NCBI GenBank assembly: GCA_014378125.1
Contig: JACMOG010000176.1
Span: 1-5,542, forward strand
Origin: Vitreoscilla sp.
GTDB taxonomy: Bacteria; Pseudomonadota; Gammaproteobacteria; Burkholderiales; Burkholderiaceae
Reading direction: 5' to 3'
Length of the DNA: 5,542 bases
The notes under the pieces are model-generated. The model did not search any database. It was not told the origin of the DNA and saw only the letters and a list, made by a program, of their open reading frames with translations. This document shows, piece by piece, positions 1-4,961 of the stretch. A program made the translations under genes and the position numbers. How positions within the stretch are numbered: position 1 is the first letter of the stretch; each line of letters starts with the position of its first letter.

Positions 1-547
1 ACCCGTGGAACCGGAAGCCCTGGCCGTGGAGGCCGCTGGCGGCGATGCCTACCGTGATGGAGCACGGACCGCTCAGCGCGCCGACGGGGATGCCGAGATC
101 GTGGGCGGCGGCCACCAGCAGCGCGCCGGGGTCGGCCACGCCGGGCAGGCCGGCCTCGCTCAGCAGGCCGATGTCGTTGCCTCCCAGCGCCGGGTTCAGC
201 AGCAGCTCCCACGCCGACGCGCGCGCCACCTCCGGCCGGGCCGGCGCGGAGGACTGCGATTGCTTGAGCGGCTTGCCGGGGATCACGCGCTGCGGCCCCT
301 TGGGCGTGCGCGGCAGCTCCTCGATCAGCGTCTGCTGCAGCGGCTGCGCCAGCGGCACGACCTTGTTGACGCGGTTGAGGAACGCGCGCGCGCTGCGCGA
401 GTCCTCCACCACCCAGTGCAGCAGCTTGGCGGCCTGCGCGATGACGCCGCCGGCCAGCACGTCGGTGAGCGGCACCTCGGGCGCGCCCAGGTCGAGGGCG
501 TTGGGCATCAGCAGCAGGCGGCCGAAGGTCTTGTCGGAAGAAGTCAT
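1..547 (-). CDS. SAM-dependent methyltransferase, tetrapyrrole methylase / RsmI-like fold (partial, C-terminus outside window)
   Basis: Reading from the ATG at 547-545 gives 182 codons without a stop before the window edge. The segment SEAGLPGVADPGA (residues about 130-142) matches the glycine-rich S(D/E)AG-P---DPG motif of the RsmI branch of the tetrapyrrole methylase fold. SGPCSI (about 159-164) matches the later PGPS-type loop, with Cys in a position that is often Ser, and GQGFRFHG (175-182) leads into the strand before the usual GYLP. Family members use S-adenosylmethionine; RsmI itself 2'-O-methylates C1402 of 16S rRNA. The N-terminal half is divergent from true RsmI, so the substrate is not assigned. 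The start codon overlaps the stop of the upstream yceF in an ATGA, so the two genes are probably cotranscribed and translationally coupled. Fold assignment is fairly sure; substrate is unknown. Confidence 0.8.
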   Translation of the reverse strand, partial: MTSSDKTFGRLLLMPNALDLGAPEVPLTDVLAGGVIAQAAKLLHWVVEDSRSARAFLNRVNKVVPLAQPLQQTLIEELPRTPKGPQRVIPGKPLKQSQSSAPARPEVARASAWELLLNPALGGNDIGLLSEAGLPGVADPGALLVAAAHDLGIPVGALSGPCSITVGIAASGLHGQGFRFHG

Positions 548-1167
548 TGCACGGGTCCGGTGGAGGCGAGGGCGCGGGCGCGCAGCGGGTCGAGACCCGC
601 GGCGCGCAGCAGGGCGCAGGTCTGGATCAGGGGAAGGCCCACCAGCGCGGTGGGGTCGTCGGACTCGATGGCCTCGAGCAGCGCGATGCCCAGCGTCTCG
701 CACTTGGCGCTGCCGGCGCAGTCGTACGGCTGCTCGGTGCGCAGGTAGAACTCGATCTCGGCGTCGGTCAGCGCGCGGAAGCGCACCGGCACCGGCACGC
801 AGCGCGCCTCGGCGAAGCCGGTGGACTCGCGCACCACGGCCAGCGCGGTCTGGAACACGATGGTGCGGCCGCTCATGGCGCGCAGCTGCGCCACGGCGCG
901 CTCGTGGTTGCCGGGCTTGCCGATGGCCACGCCGTCGACGTCCGCCACCTGGTCGGCGCCGATCACCACGGCGTCGGGAAAGCGGGTCGCCAGCGCGCGC
1001 GCCTTCGCGAGGGCAAGGCGTGGCGCGAGCGCGGGGGGCGCCCCGCCGGGCAGCGGGGTCTCGTCGGTGCCGGGCGGCGGGGCCTGGAACGGGATGCGCA
1101 GGCGTTCGAGCAGCTCGCGGCGGTAGGGCGAAGTGGACGCCAGGATCAACGGGGGGTCTGCGAGCAT
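544..1167 (-). CDS. yceF: Maf-family nucleotide pyrophosphatase, YceF type (7-methyl-GTP pyrophosphatase)
   Basis: This 207-residue protein has the normal length for a cytoplasmic Maf protein. LILASTSPYRRELL (7-20) is the phosphate-binding N-terminal loop, GADQVADVDG (70-79) holds the catalytic-region Asp72, and GKPG (83-86) holds the conserved Lys84. DCAGSAK (149-155), followed by a stretch ending in LVGLPL (175-180), is the wording of the YceF subfamily rather than of Maf/YhdE dTTP pyrophosphatases. YceF enzymes hydrolyse m7GTP to m7GMP and pyrophosphate and are thought to clear modified nucleotides. In E. coli yceF lies divergently beside yceD, as it does here with a 50-nt gap, which supports the subfamily call. 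The ATG at 1167 is chosen because it places the ASTSP motif at residues 10-14, as usual. Only a weak AGG about 12 nt upstream could serve as ribosome binding site. Confidence 0.92.
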   Translation of the reverse strand: MLADPPLILASTSPYRRELLERLRIPFQAPPPGTDETPLPGGAPPALAPRLALAKARALATRFPDAVVIGADQVADVDGVAIGKPGNHERAVAQLRAMSGRTIVFQTALAVVRESTGFAEARCVPVPVRFRALTDAEIEFYLRTEQPYDCAGSAKCETLGIALLEAIESDDPTALVGLPLIQTCALLRAAGLDPLRARALASTGPVQ

Positions 1168-1180
1168 CGCCGATTGTCGC

Positions 1181-1211
1181 CTGACCCCGGATCGGGGCCG
1201 GGCACTAAAAT
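1181..1211 (+). promoter_or_regulatory. Candidate yceD promoter giving a leaderless or near-leaderless mRNA
   Basis: A TAAAAT -10 box (1206-1211) lies after a CTGACC -35-like box (1181-1186), with a long 19-nt spacer. The -10 ends six bases before the yceD ATG, so transcription would start about at the ATG, and no Shine-Dalgarno sequence precedes it. A CCCCG-GAT-CGGGG inverted repeat (1185-1197) fills the spacer. The call rests on box similarity only. Confidence 0.4.
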
Positions 1212-1217
1212 GCCGGC

Positions 1218-1847
1218 ATGACTTCTCACGCCCTTGATCCGCTGCGCCTCCACGTGGCCACCTTCGCCGCCGACGCCCAGGAGGCCGCGGGCGACTGGGC
1301 CATCGCCGAACTCTCGCGTCTGGCGGATAGCGAGTGCCCGCTGGACGCCGGCTCGCCGCTGAAGACCCGGACCGGCGTGGATTCGCCGCGATTGCCGAAC
1401 CGGGCCGAGAGCGACCTCACGCGCCGCGTGCGCTGGCGCGCCACCGGCTCGCATCGCCCGGTGGGCGGCGAGAACCAGATCTGGCTGCACCTGCAGGCCG
1501 ATGCCGACGTGGTGCTGCAATGCCAGCGCTGCCTGCTGCCGCTGGACGAGGCCGTGCGCGTCGATCGCCACTTCCGCTTCGTGGCCGACGAGGACACCGC
1601 CGCGGCGATGGACGACGAGATGGAGGACGAGGTGCTGGCGCTGCCCAAGTCGCTGAACCTGCGCGACCTGGTGGAGGACGAGATGCTGCTCGCGCTGCCG
1701 CTGGTGCCGCGCCACGACGTCTGCCCCGAGACCGTGCCGCTGCAGTTCGGCGACCTGGAGGAGGTGGAGGAGAAATCCAACCCGTTCGCGAGCCTGGCGT
1801 TGTTGCGCAAGGACAAGGACGGCGACGGCGGGCCCGATATCGTCTGA
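1218..1847 (+). CDS. yceD: DUF177 family protein YceD (large-subunit rRNA accumulation protein)
   Basis: This 209-residue acidic cytoplasmic protein belongs to DUF177/YceD. The diagnostic features are the CQRC pair (Cys102, Cys105) followed by LLPLDEAV, a very acidic middle (about 123-140), the LNLRDLVEDEMLLALPLVPRH-type block (146-166) ending near Cys169, and NPFASLALL (188-196) close to the C-terminus. The cysteines look like a possible metal site. E. coli YceD has been linked to 23S rRNA accumulation and is normally encoded directly before rpmF; its mechanism is unclear. Here the next gene is metK instead, 188 nt downstream. The protein is somewhat longer than the E. coli form, apparently through extra sequence around residues 38-65. 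The ATG at 1218 is the first in-frame start after the -10 box and has no ribosome binding site, which suggests leaderless initiation. Confidence 0.88.
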   Translation: MTSHALDPLRLHVATFAADAQEAAGDWAIAELSRLADSECPLDAGSPLKTRTGVDSPRLPNRAESDLTRRVRWRATGSHRPVGGENQIWLHLQADADVVLQCQRCLLPLDEAVRVDRHFRFVADEDTAAAMDDEMEDEVLALPKSLNLRDLVEDEMLLALPLVPRHDVCPETVPLQFGDLEEVEEKSNPFASLALLRKDKDGDGGPDIV

Positions 1848-1898
1848 TGTGCGGGGCAGCAGCGTCCCTTCTTCGCATCCGGACAACGCCGGGACTCG

Positions 1899-1904
1899 TA
1901 CAAT
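1899..1904 (+). promoter_or_regulatory. Candidate -10 box of the metK promoter
   Basis: TACAAT stands 132 nt before the metK start, in an otherwise GC-rich gap after yceD. Transcription would start near 1911, at the first base of the structured leader. No good -35 box is seen at the usual distance (TTCGCA at 1872-1877 is 21 nt away), so an activator or a weak -35 would be needed. Confidence 0.5.
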
Positions 1905-1910
1905 GTGTGT

Positions 1911-2032
1911 ATCGCCGAGTTAACTGAACAACTTGTGGGGCGATTCACAAATCCCACTAAAGCGTTCGCCGGGCATGACGCGCAAAGACGGCCGAACGCA
2001 GCTTCCTCGAACCTGCGCGCCTGGAGCTCTGC
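1911..2032 (+). promoter_or_regulatory. Structured metK 5' leader, candidate SAM-responsive switch
   Basis: The leader is richer in A and T than its surroundings and holds several helices that cannot all coexist. GTGGG (1935-1939) pairs with CCCAC (1953-1957). GGCGA (1939-1943), at the start of that loop, can pair with TCGCC (1966-1970), giving an H-type pseudoknot, or as GGCGAT (1939-1944) with ATCGCC at the very 5' end (1911-1916). The 3' TCGCC can instead join a 9-bp hairpin, 1962-1970 with 1990-1999, with C1993 bulged. Finally GCAGCTTC (1998-2005) can pair with GGAG (2023-2026) plus CTGC (2029-2032) and hide the Shine-Dalgarno sequence. Several known riboswitches that sense SAM or SAH are compact pseudoknots, and some precede metK, but I could not match this leader to a named class. 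The architecture is seen; ligand and function are inferred. Confidence 0.45.
2023..2026 (+). promoter_or_regulatory. metK ribosome binding site
   Basis: GGAG lies 9 nt before the GTG at 2036 and decides that start. It sits inside the palindrome GAGCTC and inside the possible sequestering stem described for the leader. Confidence 0.75.
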
Positions 2033-2035
2033 AAC

Positions 2036-3217
2036 GTGGCGAACGACTTTCTCTTCACCTCCGAATCCGTTTCGGAAGGTCACCCCGACAAGGTAGCGGA
2101 TCAGATCTCGGACGCGATCCTCGACGCGATCTTCGAGCAGGATCCCCTCTCGCGCGTTGCCGCCGAGACCTTGTGCAACACCGGCCTCGTGGTCCTGGCC
2201 GGCGAGATCACCACGCAGGCCAACGTCGACTACATCCAGGTCGCGCGCGACACCATCAAGCGCATCGGCTACGACAACACCGAGTACGGCATCGACTACA
2301 AGGGTTGCGCCGTGCTCGTGGCCTACGACAAGCAGAGCAACGACATCGCCCAGGGCGTCGACCGCGCGAGCGATGACTACCTGAACCTCGGCGCCGGCGA
2401 CCAAGGCCTGATGTTCGGCTACGCCTGCGATGAAACCCCCGAGCTGATGCCCGCGCCCATCTACTACGCGCACCGCCTCGTGGAGCGCCAGGCGCAGCTG
2501 CGCAAGGACGGCCGCCTGCCGTTCCTGCGCCCCGACGCCAAGAGCCAGGTCACCATGCGCTACGTCGACGGCAAGCCGCACTCGATCGACACCGTGGTGC
2601 TGTCGAGCCAGCACGCGCCCGAGATGAGCGACGGCGCCAAGATGAAGCCCGAGTTCGACGAGGCCGTCATCGAGGAGATCATCAAGCCGGTGCTGCCGGG
2701 CGAATGGCTGAAGGACACGCGCTTCCTGGTGAACCCCACCGGCCGCTTCGTCATCGGCGGCCCGCAGGGCGACTGCGGCCTCACTGGCCGCAAGATCATC
2801 GTCGACACCTACGGCGGCGCCTGCCCGCACGGCGGCGGCGCGGTCTCGGGCAAGGATCCCACCAAGGTCGACCGCTCGGCCGCGTACGCCGCGCGCTACG
2901 TGGCCAAGAACATCGTCAAGGCCGGCCTGGCCCGCCAGTGCCAGATCCAGGTGGCGTACGCCATCGGCGTGGCCAAGCCGATGAACATTACGGTCTACAC
3001 CGAAGGCACGGGCATCATCCCCGACGAGAAGATCGCCGAACTGGTCAACGAGCTGTTCGACCTGCGCCCGAAGGGCATCATCCAGATGCTCGACCTGCTG
3101 CGACCCATCTACCAGAAGACCGCCGCCTACGGCCACTTCGGCCGGGAAGAGCCGGAATTCACGTGGGAGCGTACCGACAAGGTGCAGGTGCTGCGAGACG
3201 CCGCTGGCCTGAAGTAG
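2036..3217 (+). CDS. metK: S-adenosylmethionine synthetase (methionine adenosyltransferase)
   Basis: This 393-residue cytoplasmic enzyme makes S-adenosylmethionine from ATP and methionine, releasing phosphate and pyrophosphate. It is full length for the family. GHPDK (15-19) is the ATP/metal-binding loop, GAGDQG (119-124) is the first signature, GGGAVSGKD (266-274) is the glycine-rich signature with Lys273, [11 protein letters not shown] (274-284) follows it, and AAYGHFGR (363-370) is near the C-terminus. GTG at 2036 is chosen because [19 protein letters not shown] is a canonical N-terminus and GGAG is 9 nt upstream. Residue 270 is Val (GTC); most family members, including E. coli and human enzymes, have Phe there. 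The gene lies between yceD and rpmF, an unusual place, and appears to have its own promoter, leader and terminator. The product supplies the methyl donor for enzymes such as the minus-strand methyltransferase in this window. Confidence 0.98.
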   Translation: MANDFLFTSESVSEGHPDKVADQISDAILDAIFEQDPLSRVAAETLCNTGLVVLAGEITTQANVDYIQVARDTIKRIGYDNTEYGIDYKGCAVLVAYDKQSNDIAQGVDRASDDYLNLGAGDQGLMFGYACDETPELMPAPIYYAHRLVERQAQLRKDGRLPFLRPDAKSQVTMRYVDGKPHSIDTVVLSSQHAPEMSDGAKMKPEFDEAVIEEIIKPVLPGEWLKDTRFLVNPTGRFVIGGPQGDCGLTGRKIIVDTYGGACPHGGGAVSGKDPTKVDRSAAYAARYVAKNIVKAGLARQCQIQVAYAIGVAKPMNITVYTEGTGIIPDEKIAELVNELFDLRPKGIIQMLDLLRPIYQKTAAYGHFGREEPEFTWERTDKVQVLRDAAGLK

Positions 3218-3263
3218 GGGTCAGGCGCCGCCGCCGGGTACGGCGGATCCGCCAGACCCCTTT
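3217..3263 (+). terminator. Strong hairpin terminator after metK
   Basis: The hairpin begins at the last base of the metK stop codon. GGGGTC (3217-3222) pairs with GACCCC (3255-3260), GGCG (3224-3227) with CGCC (3250-3253), and CCGCCG (3231-3236) with CGGCGG (3241-3246) around a GGTA tetraloop. Only three T follow, so termination may be incomplete; the -35 box of rpmF starts in the same T run. Confidence 0.65.
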
Positions 3264-3289
3264 GCGGCTCGCTCCAAATGCGCTATGAT
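3262..3289 (+). promoter_or_regulatory. Candidate rpmF promoter
   Basis: TTGCGG (3262-3267) and TATGAT (3284-3289) are separated by 16 nt, a good sigma-70-type arrangement. The start would be near 3296, giving a leader of roughly 105 nt before rpmF. It follows the metK terminator directly, so rpmF, and perhaps plsX and fabH, need not depend on the yceD or metK promoters. Confidence 0.6.
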
Positions 3290-3318
3290 CGCAGGCTTTC
3301 CCCAATCTTTGCCCGGCC

Positions 3319-3387
3319 GCTGCATCGGTTTGCAGCCCACAGCAAGGGCATGGGTTCACAGAACGGCTGCTGGTGTCAGCGGCGTTC
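3319..3387 (+). promoter_or_regulatory. Two hairpins in the rpmF leader
   Basis: GCTGCA (3319-3324) pairs perfectly with TGCAGC (3331-3336) around a 6-nt loop. A second stem pairs GAACG (3361-3365) with CGTTC (3383-3387) and GCTG (3366-3369) with CAGC (3377-3380), with GG bulged at 3381-3382. It ends 2 nt before the ribosome binding site AGGAG (3390-3394). Such a site could bind bL32 or another factor, as other r-protein leaders do, but this is inference. Confidence 0.4.
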
Positions 3388-3401
3388 CCAGGAGTTTCAA
3401 A

Positions 3402-3584
3402 ATGGCTGTCCAGCAAAACAAGAAGTCGCCTTCGAAGCGCGGCATGCACCGTTCGCACAACGCCCTCACCACCCCGGGTACGGCGATCGAAGCCACCACC
3501 GGCGAAGTGCACCTGCGCCACCACATCAGCCCCACCGGCTTCTACCGTGGCCGCAAGGTCCTGAAGACCAAGGCCGACGCCTGA
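3402..3584 (+). CDS. rpmF: 50S ribosomal protein bL32
   Basis: This 60-residue basic protein of the large ribosomal subunit is close to the usual proteobacterial length (about 57-60). [20 protein letters not shown] is the typical N-terminus, [20 protein letters not shown] (34-53) is the typical core, and the end is Lys-rich. It contains no cysteine, so it is the zinc-independent form. ATG at 3402 has an excellent AGGAG (3390-3394) 7 nt upstream; an in-frame extension back to 3285 has no family likeness and is rejected. rpmF normally follows yceD and precedes plsX. Here plsX still follows, 228 nt away, but metK separates rpmF from yceD. Confidence 0.98.
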   Translation: MAVQQNKKSPSKRGMHRSHNALTTPGTAIEATTGEVHLRHHISPTGFYRGRKVLKTKADA

Positions 3585-3596
3585 GCTTTCCAGGCG

Positions 3597-3639
3597 GCTG
3601 CGATTCGTCGCAGCTTCGGTCGCGCGCCCCCGGCGCGCG
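3597..3639 (+). terminator. Tandem hairpins after rpmF (attenuator or weak terminator)
   Basis: GCTGCGA (3597-3603) and TCGCAGC (3608-3614) form a perfect 7-bp stem capped by TTCG. Six bases later CGCGCGCC (3621-3628) pairs with GGCGCGCG (3632-3639) around CCC. Neither is followed by a T run, so they may pause polymerase, protect the 3' end of rpmF mRNA, or lower plsX expression relative to the ribosomal protein. Confidence 0.4.
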
Positions 3640-3789
3640 CCAACCCACCCACGCACCCTGCCCAGCAGCGTCCCTCGCCTTCAGCGCGATGACGCGGCTC
3701 GTCTGTTTCCGCTGTGTCGCGGGGTCATTCGGGTTGATAGGTGGCGGCCTGACAGCCACGTCTGATATGGTCCCGGATTGCTGGAATTA

Positions 3790-3806
3790 GATCGGCTCGA
3801 CCGATC
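3790..3806 (+). promoter_or_regulatory. Hairpin occupying the plsX ribosome-binding region
   Basis: GATCGG (3790-3795) pairs with CCGATC (3801-3806) around CTCGA, ending 6 nt before the plsX GTG. No Shine-Dalgarno sequence lies between hairpin and start; a GGA (3783-3785) sits just upstream of it. The stretch 3640-3789 before it shows no gene, only a GTGGC/GCCAC inverted repeat (3741-3745, 3755-3759) and no convincing promoter. Confidence 0.4.
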
Positions 3807-3812
3807 CCGACT

Positions 3813-4904
3813 GTGATTCAACCTGTACTCCTGACACCCCGCACGCGCGTTCGCCTGGCGGTGGATTGCATGGGCGGCGACCATGGCCCGTCCGTCACCT
3901 TGCCGGCCTGCAAGGCGTTCCTCGACACCCACGCCGACGCCGAGCTGCTGCTGGTGGGCAGCTCCGATGCGCTCGCGCCCGCCACGCAGTGGCCGCGCTG
4001 CACGCTCATCACGGCGAGCCAGGTCGTCACGATGGAGGACACGGTGGAGACGGCCCTGCGCCGCAAGCGCGATTCGTCGATGCGGGTGGCCATCGAACAG
4101 CTGAAGGCCGACGAGTCAGGCGCCATCGCCGCCGACGTCTGCATCTCCGCCGGCAATACCGGCGCGCTGATGGCGGTGTCGCGCTACCTGCTCAAGACGA
4201 TGGGCGGCATCGATCGCCCGGCGATCGCCACGTTCATGCCCACCATCCGGGACACCTTCACCTGCGTGCTCGACCTGGGCGCCAACGTCGACTGCAGCGC
4301 CGCGCACCTGGTGCAGTTCGCCGTGATGGGCAGCGCGCTCGTCACCGCCACAGAGGGTCGGGCGGAGCCGGTCGTCGGCCTGCTCAACATCGGCGAGGAG
4401 ATGATCAAGGGCAGCGAGGTCATCAAGCGCGCGGGCGAACTGCTGCGCGCCATCGCGGGCCACGGCCACCTCAACTACCTGGGCAACGTCGAGGGCGACG
4501 ACATCTTCAAGGGCACCGTCGACGTCGTGGTGTGCGACGGCTTCGTGGGCAACGTCGCGTTGAAGAGCAACGAAGGCGTGGCCAAGATGATGAACGCCAT
4601 GATCCGCCAGGAGTTCGAGCGCAACATCTTCACGAAGCTGGCGGGCCTGGTGGCCATGCCGGTGCTGCGCCGATTCAAGGCCCGCGTCGTTCCGCGCCGC
4701 TACAACGGCGCCGCGCTGCTGGGCCTCAAGGGCCTGGTGTTCAAGAGCCATGGCGGCGCCGACGCGTTCGCCTTCGGGCAGGCGCTCATCCGCGCGCACG
4801 ACGCCGCGCGCAACTGCCTTCTCGATGGCGTGCACGACGCCATCGTCGACACCATGCAGGCTCTGCCGCCCACCGGCAGCGAATCCATACCGCAGGCCGC
4901 CTGA
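3813..4904 (+). CDS. plsX: Phosphate acyltransferase PlsX
   Basis: This 363-residue enzyme converts acyl-ACP and phosphate into acyl-phosphate, the donor used by the membrane acyltransferase PlsY to start phospholipid synthesis. PlsX is soluble and associates with the inner membrane face. Family segments appear in order: [12 protein letters not shown] (15-26), [10 protein letters not shown] (111-120), LDLGANVDC (153-161), [13 protein letters not shown] (190-202), [20 protein letters not shown] (224-243), [13 protein letters not shown] (243-255) and [10 protein letters not shown] (298-307). The GTG at 3813 is the only conventional start between the upstream in-frame stop (3750-3752) and the conserved core. 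It gives about 12 residues before RLAVDCMGG, where relatives usually have only a few, and it lacks a Shine-Dalgarno sequence, so the exact start is uncertain. The gene sits in its usual place before fabH, 57 nt upstream of the likely fabH start. Confidence 0.95.
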   Translation: MIQPVLLTPRTRVRLAVDCMGGDHGPSVTLPACKAFLDTHADAELLLVGSSDALAPATQWPRCTLITASQVVTMEDTVETALRRKRDSSMRVAIEQLKADESGAIAADVCISAGNTGALMAVSRYLLKTMGGIDRPAIATFMPTIRDTFTCVLDLGANVDCSAAHLVQFAVMGSALVTATEGRAEPVVGLLNIGEEMIKGSEVIKRAGELLRAIAGHGHLNYLGNVEGDDIFKGTVDVVVCDGFVGNVALKSNEGVAKMMNAMIRQEFERNIFTKLAGLVAMPVLRRFKARVVPRRYNGAALLGLKGLVFKSHGGADAFAFGQALIRAHDAARNCLLDGVHDAIVDTMQALPPTGSESIPQAA

Positions 4905-4946
4905 GCGGTTTTGCCGTCAGAAGAGGCCTGTTTAGACGCACGCATT

Positions 4947-4952
4947 GGGGAG
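4947..4952 (+). promoter_or_regulatory. fabH ribosome binding site
   Basis: GGGGAG stands 9 nt before the in-frame ATT at 4962 and 13 nt before the out-of-frame ATG at 4966. The spacing favours the ATT, which is the main reason for placing the fabH start there. Confidence 0.55.
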
Positions 4953-4961
4953 TACTCTCAA

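Noticed and set aside
45..1184. Long plus-strand frames opposite the methyltransferase and yceF genes
   Set aside because: They are Arg/Ala/Gly-rich antisense frames; the minus-strand products carry clear family motifs.
1864..1895. GTCCC/GGGAC inverted repeat as a yceD terminator
   Set aside because: The stem is only 5 bp over a 22-nt loop with no T run, and it overlaps the region just before the metK -10 box.
1226..3136. 636-codon open frame on the minus strand antisense to yceD and metK
   Set aside because: It lies antisense to two certain genes, its composition (Val, Ala, Asp, His, Arg) is typical of a GC-rich shadow frame, and it shows no family motif.
3234..3485. 12-bp repeat CCGGGTACGGCG at 3234-3245 and 3474-3485
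   Set aside because: One copy is explained by the terminator hairpin and the other by bL32 codons; a match of this length is expected by chance in GC-rich DNA.
3285..3584. 99-residue N-terminally extended bL32
   Set aside because: bL32 has about 60 residues, the ATG at 3402 has an excellent AGGAG, and the start at 3285 lies inside the promoter -10 box.
3689..3790. 33-codon small ORF between rpmF and plsX
   Set aside because: It has no ribosome binding site and no recognisable sequence; it is the tail of a longer shadow frame.
4911..4961. TTG at 4911 as the fabH start
   Set aside because: It would add 17 residues that look like non-coding sequence, and there is no Shine-Dalgarno sequence before it. 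It remains possible but less likely than ATT at 4962.
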